From positions 7,767,239 to 7,831,238 of the forward strand of contig OY811974.1 in assembly GCA_963681505.1 (NCBI GenBank): a stretch of 64,000 nucleotides of DNA, read 5' to 3'. This stretch comes from Eunapius fragilis (taxonomy: Eukaryota > Porifera > Demospongiae > Spongillida > Spongillidae). Position numbers and translations under genes: made by a program. Of this stretch, positions 60,611 to 64,000 are shown piece by piece (positions within the stretch are counted from its first letter, which is position 1; each line of letters starts with the position of its first letter). The notes beneath the pieces were generated by a model. It was not told the DNA's origin, made no database searches, and was given only the letters and a program-made list of their open reading frames with translations.

Positions 60611-61080
60611 CGGACCATTCCCATATCTTGGATCTGCCACTGGTCAGGGGTAGAGGGTCTCCTCCTCATCCTTCAACTCTGCCATGAGCCATTCCAGAGA
60701 CTAGCAAATTGCCCCTGGCAATCCTGGATATGCAATATGGTAGTGTGCATGTGTATGTGTAAAATTATTAAAAGAGACCACACCTGAAAGTTTTTAACTG
60801 TTTCTTGTGTCTGGATAGATTGATGGAGAATGCATGCATAAAAGGGCTTCTGAAGATAGGTTGAATAAATCATCCAAAAAAAAGGATGAGGAATGCACTC
60901 ATGTGTATGGAGTCCTCCACCAGATAAATAATGCAGATGAATAAATCGTTCTGTTCTATTCTCTATGTTATGTATTCTAGATTGTTAAAGTGGATCTTCT
61001 GATTTAAAGGTCATCTCAATAGCCAAGCTAGATTTGGAAAATACCTTGACAGCTCTTCACCATTAAAACTAGGTAGTCAT
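60611..61080. other. No gene recognised
   Basis: No coding frame, RNA gene or repeat beyond the poly-C edge can be supported. Confidence 0.4.
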
Positions 61081-61083
61081 CTG

Positions 61084-63060
61084 CAGTGACTAAAGGTTTG
61101 TGATAGAGTGGGGGCAAGCAGCTGTGCAAGGTTCAACCTGAGAGTCATAAGATACACAAAAGGTCATTGGCTTTCATACAACACCCTTCTATAGGACTGC
61201 CTCTGGTCTGCTAAGCTAGGTACTCTTGTATGCGAGCCCCTACAGTAAGGGCATGACATGGACTGAATTTTTTTAGTTGGGCCATTAGAAAAGTATGCAT
61301 AATACATTACCAGGTAACAAAGTTAATCAAGTGGGTGCATTGCTGTAGGTATAATCCTAAAGAGATGGTGGGATGTTTTTTGACAGCATTCTGAACAGGA
61401 TAAATGTTAGGCATCACCCTTTGGGTTTTCTAATCAGGCAGGCAAAGCCAAGCTATATACGTTGCTTACATTAGCTCCTCAGGTTTTGCAGATGTAGATA
61501 TGCATATGCAGTGAGCATCTTCAATGGCCTATTGTGTCTACTCAAGTCACTGGCTCTACTGTGAACTCACCCATACCTCAAAAGGTCCGGTCTTCCAAAA
61601 CTGACAAAAGAGTTCTCTTGGATTCTTCATCTCCAGCTTAAAAAACCTGCATCCTCGACTCTTAGCATCAACCCCACTCATGCACACGCAGACACAATAC
61701 ACACACATACACACAGAATGCAGTAGGATACTGAAGTATCAGTTTCAATTGATTTCAAACATGATTGTCATGATTTGTTTCTGTTTCAGGTTACACAAGG
61801 AGTGGAAAAACAAGGAAACTTGCATTCAATGACATCTAATGCTCTGATCTTTTGCATACACCCCCTCATAGATGAAGCAGAAAGGAGGTTGGGGGTATGA
61901 CAAGTCCCAGGAATGGGGCTGGGTGTGTTCACTAAAACAATAATTTTGTATATTCATTATAATAAATTATTCAGAAAAACATTATTAGTTATAAACCAAA
62001 GCACATAAATTTTACAGCATTCTATGCCAGACACATTGCCTAGAAAGAATGACCCTAGAGTTAGCTGTGATCATGGTCATTTTCTGTCTACCATAGATTT
62101 GATTTACAGTGCTGGAATTAAGGCTATTTCAGTTTGGTGGCTAGTCATCCATCAAGTCTGGAAAGACTACCCTGAGCTTAATTCTGACCCCCAAAGTCCA
62201 TATGCTAGGTATGCAGACACAACTTAACTCATTCGTTCAAATAATATTTGTGGTCCATTCTTTTTATCAGAAACAGTGATGATACAGTAGGGGCAAGCAG
62301 CTGCACAAAGTTGCAACCTGAGACATATAGTGAGTCAACAGATACACAAAAGGTGCATTGGCACCGTTCTATAGGACTGAATTTTTTTAGCCGGACCATA
62401 AGTATGCATAATACATTACCAGGCCACAAAGTTAATCAAGTGGGTTGCATTAGGTATATATAATCTTGAAGAGATGGTGGGATGATTTTTGTAATTTTTA
62501 CTGCATTCTGAACAGGATAAATGTTAGGCATCACCCTTTGGGTTATCTAACCAGGCAAAGCCAAGCTATATACATGTACATTGCTTCCATTAGCTCCTCA
62601 AGTTTGCAGATGTAGATATGCATATGCCATGAGCACCTTCAATGGCCTATAGAGTCTACTCTAGTCACTATTTTCATTGGCTCTACTTTGGACTCACCCA
62701 TACCTCAAAAAGCCTGGTCTTCCAAACCTGACACAAGAGCTCTCTTGGATTCTTCATCTCCTGCTTACAAGGCCATAATCCTCGACTCTTGATTTCAGCC
62801 CCACTCATGCACACACACACACACACACACACATGCATAATGCACACACATATACAATGAATGCAGTAGAATACTGAAGTATCATATTAAAGTGATTTCA
62901 AACATGATTGTCGCGATTTTTTTGTGTTTCAGGTTACACAAGGAGTGGCAAAAACAAGGAAACATGCAATCAATGACATATAATGCTCTGTACTTTGCGT
63001 ATGCCCCTCATAGCTGAAGCTGAAAGGGGTTGGGGTGTGACTGATGAAACCAAACCATCA
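61084..63060 (+). repeat. ~0.8-kb direct duplication (61084-61925 and 62277-63060)
   Basis: Both copies contain in order GGGGCAAGCAGCTG, AGATACACAAAAGGT, ATAATACATTACCAGG, AATGTTAGGCATCACCCTTT, a GCAGATGTAGATATGCATAT block, ACTCACCCATACCTCAAAA and GGTTACACAAGGAGTGG. The intervening ~350 bp is not duplicated. A short (CA)n run is at about 62808-62832. No coding frame is conserved between the copies. Confidence 0.85.
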
Positions 63061-63204
63061 TCTACCACGCGGCAAGTAATAACCATGGAACCCTGACATG
63101 GGTGAGATGTGCAGGCGTGTGTAGTAACAGTTTAAAGTTGTCAAAAGTTAGAAAAACAAATGAAGTACCGAAAAGTCATTTTGTTTTGTATGAAAGCACA
63201 AAAA

Positions 63205-64000
63205 TTGCAGAGGGACTTTTACCATCCTTTCGTTGGAAACAGGCAATTGTTTGTCCCATTTTCAAAAAAGGTTCCCGTAAATTACCTAGCAATTATCGTC
63301 CGGTTTCTCTTACCAGTGTTTGTTGCAAAGTAATGGAGTCTATTGTGTACGAATCAATGGTTTTCTTTCTTCGTTCTAATAGCCTTATCTCCAAAGATCA
63401 GTTTGGCTTTCTTGCCAGGCGTTCTACTTGTACCCAATTGCTAATCACACTTAATGAATGGACTCTACATACTGATATTTGTTCTAAAATTGATTCTGTG
63501 TATATAGACTTTGCTAAAGCCTTTGATTCTATCTCTCATAGAAAGCTGCTATATAAGGTAGAGTGCTATGGGTTTACTCCCCACTTGGTGAGGTGGTTAT
63601 CTTCATTTCTTATGAATCGTTTTCAGCAAGTTTATATTGATCAGTTCTTATCTTCTTCCCTACATGTTACCAGTGGTGATCAGTGCTTGGACCCCTATTA
63701 TTCCTCATTTATATCAATGACCTTCCGGATTATTTAGTACCAACAGTTCAAGCTAAAATATTTGCAGATGATACCAAACTCTATGCTACACATTCTTCTG
63801 ATTCATCCTCACCTTTGTCTCTGTCTTTGTCGAATTTTTGTATGTGGTCTGAAACGTGGCAGCTTAATATTGCTTTTCAGAAGTGCAGTGTAATATCCTT
63901 TGGACATAACTCTGCAAGCAATTCTTACTCCCTGGGTGGTGTGCTGCTTAATAAGGTTTTTGATATTTGTGACTTAGGTGTTCATATTACATCTGATTTT
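63205..64000 (+). pseudogene. 5'-truncated LINE reverse transcriptase, continuing past the window
   Basis: Begins within the reverse transcriptase and resembles the copy at 47090-47900: PIFKKGSRKLPSNYRPVSL, DQFGFLARRSTCTQLL and VYIDFAKAFDSISHRKLL. A short deletion and frameshift near 63680 removes the usual SGVPQGS block. After it the FADD box and downstream region continue in another frame (IFADDTKLY, WSETWQLNIAFQKC) to 64000. The two copies differ enough to be separate lineages or old insertions. No endonuclease region lies upstream. Confidence 0.8.

Overview
The window looks like animal nuclear DNA from a sponge, most likely a demosponge. I infer this from small spliced exons separated by very short GT-AG introns (41-160 bp in the best gene), an AT-rich background, and two metazoan gene types: a nitric oxide synthase and an adhesion G-protein-coupled receptor. 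Mobile-element protein families that I know mainly from sponges and cnidarians, and very dense hairpin (MITE-like) and tandem repeats, fit the same picture. No bacterial operon, rRNA, tRNA or CRISPR array was recognised. Species cannot be named from sequence alone.

Layout. 1-9.3 kb: mobile-element relics, one convincing lone exon (485-659, minus) and a six-exon minus-strand gene of unknown function (8.0-9.3 kb). 9.3-24 kb: gene-poor and repeat-rich, with dinucleotide tracts, foldback elements, a head-to-head 60-bp minisatellite (14.3-15.2 kb), a 27-bp minisatellite (17.1-18.0 kb), degenerate tandem repeats, and a nested inverted-repeat cluster built from an exon-like unit (22.8-23.8 kb). 24.06-30.5 kb, plus: the 3' half of a nitric oxide synthase gene (reductase domain, 15 exons, every splice phase compatible). 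Its oxygenase half was not found in the window. 31-38 kb: decayed transposon genes on the minus strand, including one with a GHTHEDID motif, and several foldback elements. One of these is a 133-bp palindrome with a perfect 9-bp target-site duplication. 38.9-44.3 kb, plus: a complete 16-exon adhesion GPCR model whose exon lengths sum to exactly 1027 codons. 44.8-48.6 kb: a nearly full-length but disrupted LINE. 48.9-50 kb: a Ty3/gypsy integrase relic lying in a partial, reversed copy of the adhesion GPCR. 52.1-55.0 kb: a degenerate ~940-codon transposase-like sequence. 55.2-60.6 kb: a head-to-head tandem array interrupted by a ~3-kb segment with CACTGTGCAAAAAA inverted termini; that segment carries six 154-bp tandem units, each with a GTCACGTGAC box, and some exon-like sequence. 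61-63 kb: a ~0.8-kb direct duplication. 63.2-64 kb: a second, 5'-truncated LINE running off the window.

The two host genes are not obviously connected. The NOS reductase would pass electrons from NADPH through FAD and FMN to a heme domain that should be encoded upstream. The receptor would bind a ligand through a cysteine-rich N-terminal region and signal through a GAIN/GPS-7TM core. Most other content is transposon-derived, in many stages of decay.
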